Shown here: positions 1 to 8,320 of the stretch, in pieces
Layout of the letters: each line of letters begins with the position of its first letter
Position numbering within the stretch: position 1 is the stretch's first letter
Origin: Oscillospiraceae bacterium
GTDB lineage: Bacteria > Bacillota > Clostridia > Oscillospirales > Oscillospiraceae
Direction: 5' to 3'
Assembly (NCBI GenBank): GCA_022846095.1
Contig: AP025583.1
Location: 3,869,279-3,933,278, forward strand
DNA: 64,000 nt
Translations under genes and position numbers: made by a program
The notes under the pieces: model-generated
What the model was told of the DNA's origin: nothing
The model's database searches: none
What the model saw: only the letters and a program-made list of their open reading frames with translations

Positions 1-1
1 C

Positions 2-721
2 AAGGGCCTAACCTATCAGGTTCAGAGCGAGGGCGAGGAGCTGGGCATCCTGAACGACGTGTCCCTCACTGTGGAGGACAACAAATTCGTCGTCATCACC
101 GGGCCCAACGGGGGCGGCAAGACCACCCTGGCGCGGGCCATTATGGGCCTTATCCAGCCCACGGGGGGCAGCATCCGCTGGAACGGCGAGGACGTGACCC
201 ACAAGTCCATCACCGAGCGCGCCCGCCTGGGCATCAGCTACGGCTTTCAGCAGCCCCCCCGCTTCAAGGGCCTGCGGGTGCGGGATCTGCTCTCCCTGGC
301 CTCGGGCCGGGCGGATTTGACCCACGAGGAGGGCTGCCAGTATCTGACCAAGGTCGGACTGTGCGCCCACGACTATATCGACCGCGAGGTGGACGCCTCC
401 CTCTCCGGCGGCGAGGTCAAGCGCATCGAGATCGCCACCATCCTGGCCCGCAGGGCGGGACTGATGATCTTTGACGAGCCGGAGGCGGGCATCGACCTGT
501 GGTCCTTCGCCCGGCTGACCGACACCTTCAAGGCCATCCACGCCAGGCGGGAGGCCACCCTGCTGGTCATCTCCCACCAGGAGCGGATCATCGATCTGGC
601 CGACGAGATTGTGATGATCCAGGAGGGCAAGGTGGCCAAGCACGGCCCCAAGGAGGAGATTTTCCCCCAGATCCTGGCCAACACGGTGGCCGGGTGCAGC
701 TATATGAACGGGGAGGCGTAG
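2..721 (+). CDS. sufC: SufC-type Fe-S assembly ATPase (5' end outside window)
   Basis: This is the ABC-type ATPase of the SUF iron-sulfur cluster assembly machinery. It is cytosolic and powers conformational change of the SufB/SufD scaffold. The reading frame is open from base 2, so the true start lies upstream; the GTG at 59 is internal. Visible motifs are Walker A GPNGGGKTT (about residue 34 of the fragment), signature LSGGEVKR, Walker B LMIFDEPEAGID and the switch histidine in ISHQE. The missing piece is probably only about 10 residues. The scaffold gene follows 3 bases later, so the two are co-transcribed. Identification is firm from motifs and neighbour. Confidence 0.93.
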   Translation, partial: KGLTYQVQSEGEELGILNDVSLTVEDNKFVVITGPNGGGKTTLARAIMGLIQPTGGSIRWNGEDVTHKSITERARLGISYGFQQPPRFKGLRVRDLLSLASGRADLTHEEGCQYLTKVGLCAHDYIDREVDASLSGGEVKRIEIATILARRAGLMIFDEPEAGIDLWSFARLTDTFKAIHARREATLLVISHQERIIDLADEIVMIQEGKVAKHGPKEEIFPQILANTVAGCSYMNGEA

Positions 722-724
722 GGT

Positions 725-1642
725 ATGGACAAAACCGATTGGAAGCTCCTGAAGGAGATCGCCGACCTGGAGCAGACGCCCCAGGGGGCCTATAACATCC
801 GCCGCAACGGCGCGCTGGACTCCCGCGCCTCCACGGCGAACATCGAGATCACCACCAAGGAGGACCAGCCCGGCATCGACATCCGCATCAAGCCCGGCAC
901 CAAGCACGAGTCGGTACACATCCCGGTGATCATCAGCGACACGGGGTACAGCGAGCTGGTGTACAACGACTTCTTTGTGGGCGACGACTGCGACGTGGAC
1001 ATCGTGGCGGGCTGCGGCATCCACAACACCGGCTGCGAGACCGCCCAGCACGACGGCATCCACACCTTCTATGTGGGCAAAAACGCCCACGTGCGCTACG
1101 TGGAGCGGCACTACGGCGAGGGGGAGGGCACCGGCAAGCGCATCATGAACCCCCAGACCGTGGTCTACCTGGAGGAGGGGGCCTCCATCGAGATGGAGAC
1201 CACTCAGATCCGGGGCGTGGACTCCACCAAGCGGGAGACCAAGGTGGTGGCCGGCAGGGGGGCCGAGGTGGTCATCACCGAGAAGCTGCTCACCCACGGC
1301 GACCAGACCGCCGAGAGCGACATGGAGATTATCCTGGACGGCGAGGACGCCAGCGGGCGGGTCATCTCCCGCTCCGTGGCCCAGGACGGCTCCCAGCAGG
1401 TCTTTTACCCCAAGATGACGGGCAACGCCAAGTGCTTCGGCCACGTGCAGTGCGACTCCATCATCATGGGCACGGCGAAAATCTCCTCCATCCCGGCCAT
1501 CGTGGCCAACAGCGTGGACGCCCAGCTGATCCACGAGGCCGCCATCGGCCGCATCGCGGGGGACCAGATCCTCAAGCTGATGACCCTGGGCCTGACGGAG
1601 GAAGAGGCGGAGGAGAAGATTCTCGATGGATTCCTACAGTAA
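725..1642 (+). CDS. sufB: SufB/SufD-family Fe-S scaffold protein (short form)
   Basis: This is a scaffold subunit that works with SufC to build Fe-S clusters in the cytosol. At 305 residues it is much shorter than a typical SufB (about 470) and corresponds to the beta-helix core plus C-terminal helices. The QCDSIIMG segment near residue 237 resembles the QCDS motif with the conserved SufB cysteine. The C-terminal HEAAIGRIAGDQ region is typical of SufB/D. A single short SufB-like protein with SufC fits the minimal SUF-like systems of anaerobes (family knowledge; assignment to that subtype is inference). The ATG follows a GGGGAGG-type ribosome site, and the gene overlaps the next by 17 bases. 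Confidence 0.85.
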   Translation: MDKTDWKLLKEIADLEQTPQGAYNIRRNGALDSRASTANIEITTKEDQPGIDIRIKPGTKHESVHIPVIISDTGYSELVYNDFFVGDDCDVDIVAGCGIHNTGCETAQHDGIHTFYVGKNAHVRYVERHYGEGEGTGKRIMNPQTVVYLEEGASIEMETTQIRGVDSTKRETKVVAGRGAEVVITEKLLTHGDQTAESDMEIILDGEDASGRVISRSVAQDGSQQVFYPKMTGNAKCFGHVQCDSIIMGTAKISSIPAIVANSVDAQLIHEAAIGRIAGDQILKLMTLGLTEEEAEEKILDGFLQ

Positions 1643-2024
1643 GCTCTTTGAACGGGTGAACGCCCCCGGCGAGTTCGCCGGGGTGAACCACATCCGTGTC
1701 ACCGTAATCCGGGAGGACTACGCCGAGGGGGAGCTCACCGTGGGCCCCGACAGCCTTAACCCCCACGGCATCGTCCACGGCGGCTGCCTGTCCACCCTGG
1801 CGGACACGGTGGGCGGCGTGGCGGCCTCCACCCGGGGCGGCAAATGCGTCACCCTCAACAACACCATGAACTACCTGGCCCCGGCCACCGGGGCGGTCAT
1901 CCGCTGCGCGGCTCGGCCCCAGAAGGTGGGGCGCACGGTGAGCGTGTTCGACACGGTGCTCACCGACGAGGCGGGGCGCACCGTGGCCACCGGCACCTAT
2001 ACCTTCTACGTCAGGCGGGACTGA
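1626..2024 (+). CDS. PaaI-family hotdog-fold thioesterase
   Basis: This is a 132-residue single hotdog-domain protein. The segment NPHGIVHGGCLSTLADT contains the HGG-x(4)-L-x-D pattern of PaaI/YbgC-like acyl-CoA thioesterases. Here the aspartate is the presumed catalytic acid and the HGG loop binds CoA. It likely hydrolyses an acyl-CoA in the cytosol; the substrate cannot be read from sequence. The ATG lies inside the end of the scaffold gene (17-base overlap), implying translational coupling to the suf genes. A strong terminator follows immediately, so it ends the operon. The functional link to Fe-S assembly is unclear. Confidence 0.85.
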   Translation: MDSYSKLFERVNAPGEFAGVNHIRVTVIREDYAEGELTVGPDSLNPHGIVHGGCLSTLADTVGGVAASTRGGKCVTLNNTMNYLAPATGAVIRCAARPQKVGRTVSVFDTVLTDEAGRTVATGTYTFYVRRD

Positions 2025-2025
2025 C

Positions 2026-2063
2026 ACACGCCCGGAGCCATACGGCTCCGGGCGTGTTTTTTT
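2026..2063 (+). terminator. Rho-independent terminator
   Basis: A perfect 14-bp stem (2026-2039 with 2044-2057) and ATAC loop is followed by a run of seven T. It ends the suf/thioesterase operon. Confidence 0.93.
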
Positions 2064-2064
2064 C

Positions 2065-2493
2065 TCAGTCAGGCAGATCGTCCTGCTTCAGCAGGGCCTT
2101 CTGGCAGCGCTCCACGTAGTGCAGGTCGCAGAAGCGGATGACGGCGGCGGCCAGCACCAGGATGCTGGCCCACACGTTGCTCTGGGCCGAGCGCTTAGCC
2201 ACGCAGTCGTCCCCCTGGGCGGCGCTCTCCAGAGTGGTCATGGCCAGGGAGAGGAAAAAGCCCAGCGCGCCGATGACGATGGCCCCGGAGGCGCACTTGA
2301 TGGGGAAAACCGGGGGCGCGGCGGCGGCCGCCTCCGTGTCCCCGCAGATGGTGTCCACCAGCTGCCCCCGCTGGATAAGCACGGACCACAGGGAGAGTAG
2401 CACGGAGAAGATAATGAGCAGCAAAAAGCGCAGGGACTCGTTCACCGTGTCCAGCTGCCCGCACAGCACGTCTTTCTGCCCGTTTTCCTCCAT
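2065..2493 (-). CDS. Small hypothetical membrane protein
   Basis: I do not recognise this family. The 142-residue product has a short polar N-terminus and about three hydrophobic segments: LLLIIFSVLLSLW near residue 30, a region around AIVIGALGFFLSLAM near 75, and VWASILVLAAAVI near 110. The C-terminal tail is charged. The start at 2493 is preferred over an upstream ATG at 2523 because a GGAAGGGGG ribosome site precedes it. It is monocistronic and converges on the suf operon, sharing the terminator region. The third segment is followed by a Cys-rich stretch of unknown meaning. No function can be assigned. Confidence 0.6.
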   Translation of the reverse strand: MEENGQKDVLCGQLDTVNESLRFLLLIIFSVLLSLWSVLIQRGQLVDTICGDTEAAAAAPPVFPIKCASGAIVIGALGFFLSLAMTTLESAAQGDDCVAKRSAQSNVWASILVLAAAVIRFCDLHYVERCQKALLKQDDLPD

Positions 2494-2621
2494 ACCGCCG
2501 CCCCCTTCCGCCTTTGCCCCCATTCTATGCCGGAGGGGGGCCGTGCGTTTCCCGGCCGGACTTCAGACTTTTTTCAGCCTGGGGTGTTAAACTGGGTAAA
2601 ACGGGAGGGGAGGCGGCGGGA

Positions 2622-3008
2622 ATGGCGGAACGGGAGACACCCCCGGCGGGCCGCCGGGGGCGCTGGGTGGGGATCGTGCTGGCGCTGCTGCTGGCGGCCA
2701 TCCTGGCCGGCGGGCTGCTCCGCCTGTGCGCCGCGCACCGCTTTACCACCCGGCGCTGGGTGGAGGAGCCGGAGGCCCGGGGGAACCTGGTGTCCAGCCT
2801 GCTGGCGCGGTACGAGCTGGTGGGCATGACCCGGGAGGAGGTGCTCGCGCTGCTGGGCGGGGACTCCGGGCCGGACGGCTACGGAAAGACGGAGCACAAC
2901 CTCTCCTACTGCCTGGGACTGGAGCAGTTCTTCCCCATCGACGACTGGTGGCTGATCCTGGAGCTGGAGGACGGGGTGGTGACGGGGTACCGGATCGCGC
3001 AGTCGTGA
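2622..3008 (+). CDS. Membrane-anchored small protein with BamE/SmpA-like segment
   Basis: The product is 128 residues. After an Arg-rich N-terminus there is one hydrophobic helix (about residues 14-33, GIVLALLLAAILAGGLL) and then an extracytoplasmic domain of about 90 residues. The stretch LVGMTREEVLALLGGDSG resembles the SmpA/BamE-like fold (G-M-x3-V-x2-LLG), which also occurs in many small Firmicutes lipoproteins and anchored proteins of unknown role. The start at 2622 is chosen because GGAGGGGA lies about 10 bases upstream; upstream in-frame codons have no ribosome site. It is monocistronic and ends at a terminator facing prfC. Function is unknown. Confidence 0.6.
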   Translation: MAERETPPAGRRGRWVGIVLALLLAAILAGGLLRLCAAHRFTTRRWVEEPEARGNLVSSLLARYELVGMTREEVLALLGGDSGPDGYGKTEHNLSYCLGLEQFFPIDDWWLILELEDGVVTGYRIAQS

Positions 3009-3010
3009 AA

Positions 3011-3040
3011 GGAGCCCGGCCGCGTCAGCGGCCGGGCTCC
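3011..3040. terminator. Bidirectional terminator hairpin
   Basis: A perfect 13-bp GC-rich stem (3011-3023 with 3028-3040) has a GTCA loop. It lies between the converging stops of the small membrane protein and prfC. The T tract is weak on the plus strand. Confidence 0.7.
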
Positions 3041-3048
3041 TGTGCGTT

Positions 3049-4650
3049 TTATTCCCTCATCCCGCCGAACTCGGACAGGGTGAGGCCCTTGTTGCGCTCC
3101 TGGGTCCAGTTGATGGACCACTGGGAGGCGAACAGCAGCAGCTGGTTGCCCTTGTAGTCCTCCACCAGCTTCACGTCGGTGCCCAGGATGAGGTCCTCCT
3201 CCTTCACCGGCTCGCCGCTCTCGGTCTCGATCCAGCGCAGGTACTCGAAGGGCAGGCCCTCGGTGAAGATGTCCACGTTGTACTCGCCCTTGAGGCGGTA
3301 CTCCAGCACGTCGAACTGCAGGGTGCCCACCACGCCCACAATAACCTCCTCCATGCCGGTATAGGGGGTCTTGAAGATCTGGATGGCGCCCTCCTGGGCG
3401 ATCTGCTCCATGCCCTTCAAAAACTGCTTGCGCTTCATGGTGTCCAGGGGGCGCACCCGCTGGAAGTGCTCGGGGGCGAAGGTGGGGATGGGGTCGAATT
3501 CAAACTTTTTGCCCGGGGTGCACAGGGTGTCCCCGATGGAAAAGACGCCGGGGTCGAACACGCCGATGATGTCCCCGGCGTAGGCCTCCTCGATGATCTC
3601 CCGCTCGGCGGCCATGAGCTGCTGGGGCCGGGAGAGCTTGATCTTCTTGCCCCCCTGGACGTGGTAGACCTCTTTTTCCGCGTCGAAGCGGCCGGAGACC
3701 ACCCGCATGAAGGCGATCCGGTCCCGGTGGGCCTTATTCATATTGGCCTGGATCTTAAAGACAAAGGCGGAGAAGTCGTCGTCCTGGGAGTCCACCAGCG
3801 CATCTCCCGCCAGCCTGGGCAGGGGGGGCGTGGTCATGCGCAGAAAGTCCTCCAAAAAGGGCTCCACGCCGAAGTTGGTGAGGGCGGAGCCGAAGAACAC
3901 GGGGGAGAGCCTGCCGTGGCGCACCCGCTCCATGTCGAACTCGCAGGCCGCGCCGTCCAGCAGCTCCACGTCGTCGCTGAGCTGGCTGTGGAGCTTCGCG
4001 CCGATGAGATCGTCCAGGTTGGGGTCCCCCAGGGCCACCTGGGTGGCGGTGGCCGCCCGGGCCCCGCCGTTGCTGGTGAAGTGGATGATCTGCCGCTTGG
4101 CGCGGTCGTAGACCCCCTTGAACTCCTTGCCGCAGCCGATGGGCCAGTTGACGGGGTAGGTGTCGATGCCCAGCTCCTTCTCGATCTCCTCGCACAGCTC
4201 GAAGGGGTCCCGGGCCTCCCGGTCCATCTTGTTGATAAAGGTGAAAATGGGGATGTCCCGCAGCACGCAGACCTTGAAGAGCTTGCGGGTCTGGGCCTCC
4301 ACGCCCTTGGCCGCGTCGATGACCATCACGGCGGAGTCGGCCGCCATCAGGGTGCGGTAGGTGTCCTCGGAGAAGTCCTGGTGGCCGGGGGTGTCCAGGA
4401 TGTTGATGCAGTAGCCCTCGTACTGGAACTGCATCACCGAGGAGGTGACCGAGATGCCGCGCTGCTTTTCGATCTCCATCCAGTCGGAGGTGGCGGCGCG
4501 GGAGTTTTTCTTGCCCTTGACCGCGCCCGCCTGGGCGATGGCCCCTCCGTAGAGGAGGAATTTTTCGGTCAGGGTGGTTTTGCCGGCGTCCGGGTGCGAG
4601 ATAATCGCAAAGGTGCGGCGGCGGGAAATTTCAGATTCATAGTTAGACAA
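3049..4650 (-). CDS. prfC: Peptide chain release factor 3
   Basis: This is a translational GTPase that recycles RF1/RF2 from the ribosome after termination. It is 533 residues, the normal family length. The G-domain motifs are clear: SHPDAGKTTLTE (P loop, about residue 19), DTPGHQDF (G3), NKMDRE (G4), and the RGISVTSSVMQF switch region typical of RF3. EF-Tu-like domain II and a C-terminal domain follow. The start is a TTG, supported by an AGGAGG ribosome site 8 bases upstream and by alignment of the N-terminus. The HAD phosphatase gene lies 48 bases upstream on the same strand, so they may be co-transcribed. Confidence 0.97.
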   Translation of the reverse strand: MSNYESEISRRRTFAIISHPDAGKTTLTEKFLLYGGAIAQAGAVKGKKNSRAATSDWMEIEKQRGISVTSSVMQFQYEGYCINILDTPGHQDFSEDTYRTLMAADSAVMVIDAAKGVEAQTRKLFKVCVLRDIPIFTFINKMDREARDPFELCEEIEKELGIDTYPVNWPIGCGKEFKGVYDRAKRQIIHFTSNGGARAATATQVALGDPNLDDLIGAKLHSQLSDDVELLDGAACEFDMERVRHGRLSPVFFGSALTNFGVEPFLEDFLRMTTPPLPRLAGDALVDSQDDDFSAFVFKIQANMNKAHRDRIAFMRVVSGRFDAEKEVYHVQGGKKIKLSRPQQLMAAEREIIEEAYAGDIIGVFDPGVFSIGDTLCTPGKKFEFDPIPTFAPEHFQRVRPLDTMKRKQFLKGMEQIAQEGAIQIFKTPYTGMEEVIVGVVGTLQFDVLEYRLKGEYNVDIFTEGLPFEYLRWIETESGEPVKEEDLILGTDVKLVEDYKGNQLLLFASQWSINWTQERNKGLTLSEFGGMRE

Positions 4651-4698
4651 GGTGATACCTCCTGATATTTTTGTCGGGCCGGTTTAAATCAGGAGGCG

Positions 4699-5337
4699 TC
4701 AGAACAGGCTGGTGCGGTCCAGCAGCCCGGAAAGGGCGGAGAAGCTGCCCACGGCGGTCTCGCCGGGGATGGGCGCGCCGAAGCCGTAGGCGGCGTGGAG
4801 GAAGGGCACCCCGGCGGCGTGGGCGGCGGCGGCGTCCATGGCGGTGTCCCCCAGGTAGACCGGGGCCTTCAGGCCCTCCCGCTCCACCACCAGGCGGATG
4901 TTCTCCGCCTTGGGCCAGCCTGTGCGCCCCGCGGACTCGTACCCGGAGAAGCAGTCCCCCAGGCCGGTGGAGGCGAAAAAGGCCTCGATATACCCCTCCT
5001 GGCAGTTGCTGACGATATACAGGCGGTAAAGGCGGGCCAGAGCGGGGATCTCCCCGGCCACGCCGGGGTAGAGCGTGCCGCCGTGCTGGGCCAGGTAGTC
5101 GTTTTCAATCTCGCAGCACAGCGCGGTGAGCGCCGCACGGTCCTCCCCGCCCAGGGCGGGGAACAGCCGCCTGCCGATGTCGGGCAGCAGCATCCCCATG
5201 CAGGGGAAGAGCTGCTCCACCGTCAGCGGGGGCAGGGCGTGGCCGGAGCGCGCAATCGCCAGGTTCCAGGCGGCGCAGATCTGGGGCACCGCGTCCCAGA
5301 GGGTCCCGTCCAGGTCGAATAAAATACTGTCAAACAT
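4699..5337 (-). CDS. HAD-superfamily hydrolase (phosphoglycolate-phosphatase-like)
   Basis: This is a cytosolic phosphatase of the haloacid dehalogenase superfamily, 212 residues. Motif I is LFDLDGTLWD near residue 6, with the nucleophile and general-acid aspartates. Motif II is VSNCQEG near residue 107, motif III is the lysine in WPKAENIR, and motif IV is GDTAMDAAAAHAAG with Mg2+-binding aspartates. The helical cap between motifs I and II is of the Gph/PGMB type. The start at 5337 is chosen because GGAGAGG precedes it; an ATG 33 bases upstream lacks a ribosome site. Substrate is unknown. It lies upstream of prfC on the same strand. Confidence 0.85.
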   Translation of the reverse strand: MFDSILFDLDGTLWDAVPQICAAWNLAIARSGHALPPLTVEQLFPCMGMLLPDIGRRLFPALGGEDRAALTALCCEIENDYLAQHGGTLYPGVAGEIPALARLYRLYIVSNCQEGYIEAFFASTGLGDCFSGYESAGRTGWPKAENIRLVVEREGLKAPVYLGDTAMDAAAAHAAGVPFLHAAYGFGAPIPGETAVGSFSALSGLLDRTSLF

Positions 5338-5522
5338 CTGCGCGCCTCCTCTCCCTTTCATATTGCACAAAAAGTGCCGTATCCATTCGGATGCGGCCGT
5401 CCATCCGCGCCGATAGCGCGGATTATTTTACCACAGGCGGGGCTGAAACGCAAGAATGATTCCAGATTCCTCCGGGAAAAGCGCTTTTTTATTTACGCCG
5501 CCCCCATCCCTGAAAATCCTGC

Positions 5523-5552
5523 TTGCGCAAGCCCGCAAAAGAATGGTACACT
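5523..5552 (+). promoter_or_regulatory. Possible promoter for the RpiR gene
   Basis: TTGCGC (5523-5528) and TACACT (5547-5552) are 18 bases apart and about 50 bases upstream of the regulator start. The match is moderate. Confidence 0.4.
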
Positions 5553-5601
5553 ATCTATTATCAGCAGGAACATCGTTCCTTTTTCGTAAGAAGGGACCAT
5601 T

Positions 5602-6474
5602 ATGGATATTTTAGAGCAAATCAGGGCCCACTACGGCGCGTTCAGCAAAACCCGCCGGCGCATCTCCGACTTTATCCTCTCCTCCCCGGAGCAGTGCTGC
5701 TTTCTGCCGCTGAAGAGCTTCGCCCGGCAGGCGGGCACCACGGAGGCCACCGTGCTCAGCTACTGCCGGGAGCTGGGGCTGGGCAACTACCTGGAGCTGA
5801 AAAAGGCCCTGCAGGACTACGTCATCCAGCGGGTCAACGCGGGGGACCGGTTCAAGCTGGCGGTGGCGGGCAGCGGGAGCGCCCAGGACCTGTACGCCAA
5901 GGTGTGCCGCGCGGAGCGGGAGGCCCTGCAGGACACCCTGGACGGCAACTCCCTCCAGGACATGCTGGCCATCACCGGCCTGCTGCGCCGGGCCAGGCGC
6001 ATTTTCATCGCCGCCCACGACTTCACCCGTATCCCGGCCTGCTACCTGGAGCAGCGGCTTCTGAGCCTAGATCTGGACTGCTGCGTGCTGGACCTCCAGG
6101 CCCGCCAGAACATGTTCCGCCGCCTCTCCGCCCTGCCGCCGGAGGACAGCCTGCTCATTTCGCTGGCCTTCCCGCCCTACGGGATCGACACCGTCTCCGT
6201 CACCCGCTTCTGCAACGGCGCCGGGATCCCAGTGCTCGCCGTCACGGACCGGGCGGACGCCCCGGTGGCGCTTAACGCCCAGGCCGTGCTGCTCTGCCAC
6301 GTGGAGTTCATGGGCATGACCAACTCCTTCACCTCCATCGTGGGCATGGCGGACGCCCTGGCCATGCTCTACTCCTTCACAAGCGGGGCGCCCGCCCGGG
6401 AGGTCAGGCAGAGCCGCGACCAGCTCCAGCGGCAGTTCGACGGCTGTTTCACGGAGAAGAACACAAAGATATAA
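5602..6474 (+). CDS. MurR/RpiR-family transcriptional regulator
   Basis: This is a sugar-phosphate-type regulator of 290 residues. An N-terminal HTH_6 domain (about residues 1-75) includes RRRISDFILSSPEQ and TTEATVLSYCRELGLGNY, the family hallmarks. A SIS domain (about 110-260) probably binds a phosphorylated ligand; SLAFPPYGID replaces the usual SxSG loop, so the ligand site is atypical. The gene sits just upstream of, and co-directional with, a Dpp-type importer operon, and a terminator separates them. The palindrome at 6601-6620 is a candidate operator for it (inference). Confidence 0.85.
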   Translation: MDILEQIRAHYGAFSKTRRRISDFILSSPEQCCFLPLKSFARQAGTTEATVLSYCRELGLGNYLELKKALQDYVIQRVNAGDRFKLAVAGSGSAQDLYAKVCRAEREALQDTLDGNSLQDMLAITGLLRRARRIFIAAHDFTRIPACYLEQRLLSLDLDCCVLDLQARQNMFRRLSALPPEDSLLISLAFPPYGIDTVSVTRFCNGAGIPVLAVTDRADAPVALNAQAVLLCHVEFMGMTNSFTSIVGMADALAMLYSFTSGAPAREVRQSRDQLQRQFDGCFTEKNTKI

Positions 6475-6486
6475 ACGCGCGTTGAC

Positions 6487-6530
6487 AAAATCCCGGGCCC
6501 CATTTTTTAGGGGCCCGGGATTTTGCGCGG
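6487..6530 (+). terminator. Rho-independent terminator
   Basis: A 15-bp perfect stem (6487-6501 with 6510-6524) has a T-rich loop and ends in TTTT. It separates the RpiR gene from the transporter operon. Confidence 0.9.
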
Positions 6531-6559
6531 TTGACGCGGTTTATTCCTATAAATAAGTG

Positions 6560-6588
6560 TTGCAATTGACAAAAGCATTTGCTATAAT
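6560..6588 (+). promoter_or_regulatory. Sigma-A promoter of the first Dpp-type operon
   Basis: TTGCAA (6560-6565), a 17-base spacer and a perfect TATAAT (6583-6588) lie 57 bases before the binding-protein start. Confidence 0.75.
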
Positions 6589-6600
6589 CTTCTTTAAATT

Positions 6601-6620
6601 ACTACAGTAAACGCTGTAGT
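6601..6620. promoter_or_regulatory. Candidate operator palindrome
   Basis: ACTACAG (6601-6607) and CTGTAGT (6614-6620) form a perfect inverted repeat with a 6-base spacer. It sits just downstream of the -10 box, where a repressor would block initiation. The upstream RpiR protein is the obvious candidate, but this is inference. Confidence 0.5.
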
Positions 6621-6645
6621 ATAAAGCAACAAGGGAGGATACCAT

Positions 6646-8235
6646 ATGAACAGCATCGTACGGAAACTGACTGCCCTGTCTCTTGCCGCCGTGATGGGCC
6701 TCGGTCTTGCCGCCTGCGGAGGCGGCGGCGGAGACGCCTCCACGGCCACGCCCGCGCCCGGCGCGCCCACCGGGGCGCCCGCCTCCTACGCCGACCAGAT
6801 CGTGGTCGGCATCACCGCAGAGCCCAAGGCCATCGAGCCCAACGCCCCCGGCGTGGGCCCCGCCGAGGTTCAGGTCTCCCAGCAGATCTTCGAGGGTCTG
6901 GTCCGCACCGGGGAGGACGGCTCCATCCAGCCCGTCCTGGCCACCGACTGGACCATCAGCGAGGACGGCCTGACCTACACCTTCAACCTGGTGCCCGGCG
7001 TGAAGTTCTCCAACGGCGAGGACGTGCTGCCCAGCGACTGGGAGTGGTCCTTCTACCGCGCCCGCGACTACGAGACCTCCAACTACCGCTACATCGCCGA
7101 GGCCATTGAGACCGTGGAGGCCACCGCCGACCAGCTGGTCATCCGCCTGAGCGAGCCCAACGCCGCCTTCCTGGCCGAGCTGGGCTGCTTCAACATGGTG
7201 CTGGGCGACCAGTCCTACGCCGAGACCCTCTCCGACGAGGAGTACCTGAAAAACCCCATCGGCACCGGCCCCTACATGCTCAAGGAGTGGGTGCAGGGCA
7301 GCAGCCTGACCCTGGAGGCCAACCCCTACTACCGCGAGGAGGGTATGCCCAAGACGAAGGAGATCAAGTACGCCTTGGTGGCGGACGACAACACCCGCCT
7401 GATGCAGCTGCAGTCCGGCCAGCTGGACGTGGTGCCCACCCTGCCCTTCAGCCTGGCGCCCGCCGTGCAGAACGACCAGAACCTGAAGCTGGACATTTTC
7501 CCCTCCACCCAGATCTACTACCTGACCCTGTGCTCCAACAAGGCCCCCTTTGACGACGTGAAGGTGCGCCAGGCCATGTACTACGCGCTGAACAAGGCCG
7601 AGCTGGCCAGCGCCATCGCCGGCGAGTACGGCGCGCCCGTGTCCGCCATCGTCTCCGCCAGCCAGGGCGAGTGGTCCAACACCAGCCTGCCGGTCAACGA
7701 CTACGCCCCCGACACCGCCAAGCAGATGCTCGCCGACGCCGGCTACACCGAGCCCGTGGAGTTCACCCTCTCCATCCGCACCGGCTCCACCTTCTACGAG
7801 CAGATCGCCACGCTGATCAAGTCCCAGGTGGACCAGGCCGGCTTCCTGTGCAACATCGAGCTGCTGGAGTCCGCCACCCTGAGCGACAAGTTCCAGTCCT
7901 CCAGCCACCAGGCCACCGTCCTGCAGTGGGTGGACGACTACCAGGATCCCTCCGGCGTGGTGGGCTGGACCGTGGATTACGATCAGGCCAAGTGCTTCTA
8001 TACCGACCTGAACGACGTGGCGCTGGACAACCTCAACGCCCAGGCCCTCACCGAGCTGGACCACGCCAAGCGCGTGGAGATGTACCAGCAGATCCAGCAG
8101 GGCGTGTACGACAACGCCAACGTGATCCCCCTGTACCGGAACGACTTCGCCTTCGCCTCCTCCGCCAAGGTGGACGGCCTGTACGTCAATCCCTTCTACA
8201 TCTACCAGGCCAAGGAGTGGACCAAGTCCAACTAG
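6646..8235 (+). CDS. ABC transporter substrate-binding lipoprotein, family 5 (Dpp/Opp type)
   Basis: This is the extracellular solute-binding protein of a peptide/nickel-type importer, 529 residues. The signal peptide ends in the lipobox LAAC (Cys24), so it is lipid-anchored to the outer face of the membrane. A Gly/Ala/Pro-rich linker (about 25-48) precedes the SBP_bac_5 domain, with typical segments such as FSNGEDVLPSDWEWSFYRA and the C-lobe VRQAMYYALNKAELA. An RBS AGGGAGG lies before ATG. It is the first gene of an operon with two permeases, two ATPases, a creatininase-family enzyme and an M42 peptidase. The ligand may be a peptide, amide or glycan-derived compound; it cannot be read from sequence. 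Confidence 0.9.
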   Translation: MNSIVRKLTALSLAAVMGLGLAACGGGGGDASTATPAPGAPTGAPASYADQIVVGITAEPKAIEPNAPGVGPAEVQVSQQIFEGLVRTGEDGSIQPVLATDWTISEDGLTYTFNLVPGVKFSNGEDVLPSDWEWSFYRARDYETSNYRYIAEAIETVEATADQLVIRLSEPNAAFLAELGCFNMVLGDQSYAETLSDEEYLKNPIGTGPYMLKEWVQGSSLTLEANPYYREEGMPKTKEIKYALVADDNTRLMQLQSGQLDVVPTLPFSLAPAVQNDQNLKLDIFPSTQIYYLTLCSNKAPFDDVKVRQAMYYALNKAELASAIAGEYGAPVSAIVSASQGEWSNTSLPVNDYAPDTAKQMLADAGYTEPVEFTLSIRTGSTFYEQIATLIKSQVDQAGFLCNIELLESATLSDKFQSSSHQATVLQWVDDYQDPSGVVGWTVDYDQAKCFYTDLNDVALDNLNAQALTELDHAKRVEMYQQIQQGVYDNANVIPLYRNDFAFASSAKVDGLYVNPFYIYQAKEWTKSN

Positions 8236-8261
8236 CCATCCATCCAGGCTGTCAGGAAGCC

Positions 8262-8303
8262 AAGCGTGGGGGGTGGAGCGTACGCTCCGCCCCCCGCTTT
8301 TTT
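8262..8303 (+). terminator. Intra-operon attenuator-like hairpin
   Basis: An imperfect stem (8262-8280 with 8284-8300) ends in a T run between the binding-protein and permease genes. It could give partial termination, keeping binding protein in excess over permease. Confidence 0.7.
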
Positions 8304-8320
8304 AGAGGCAGGTGTTCTTT

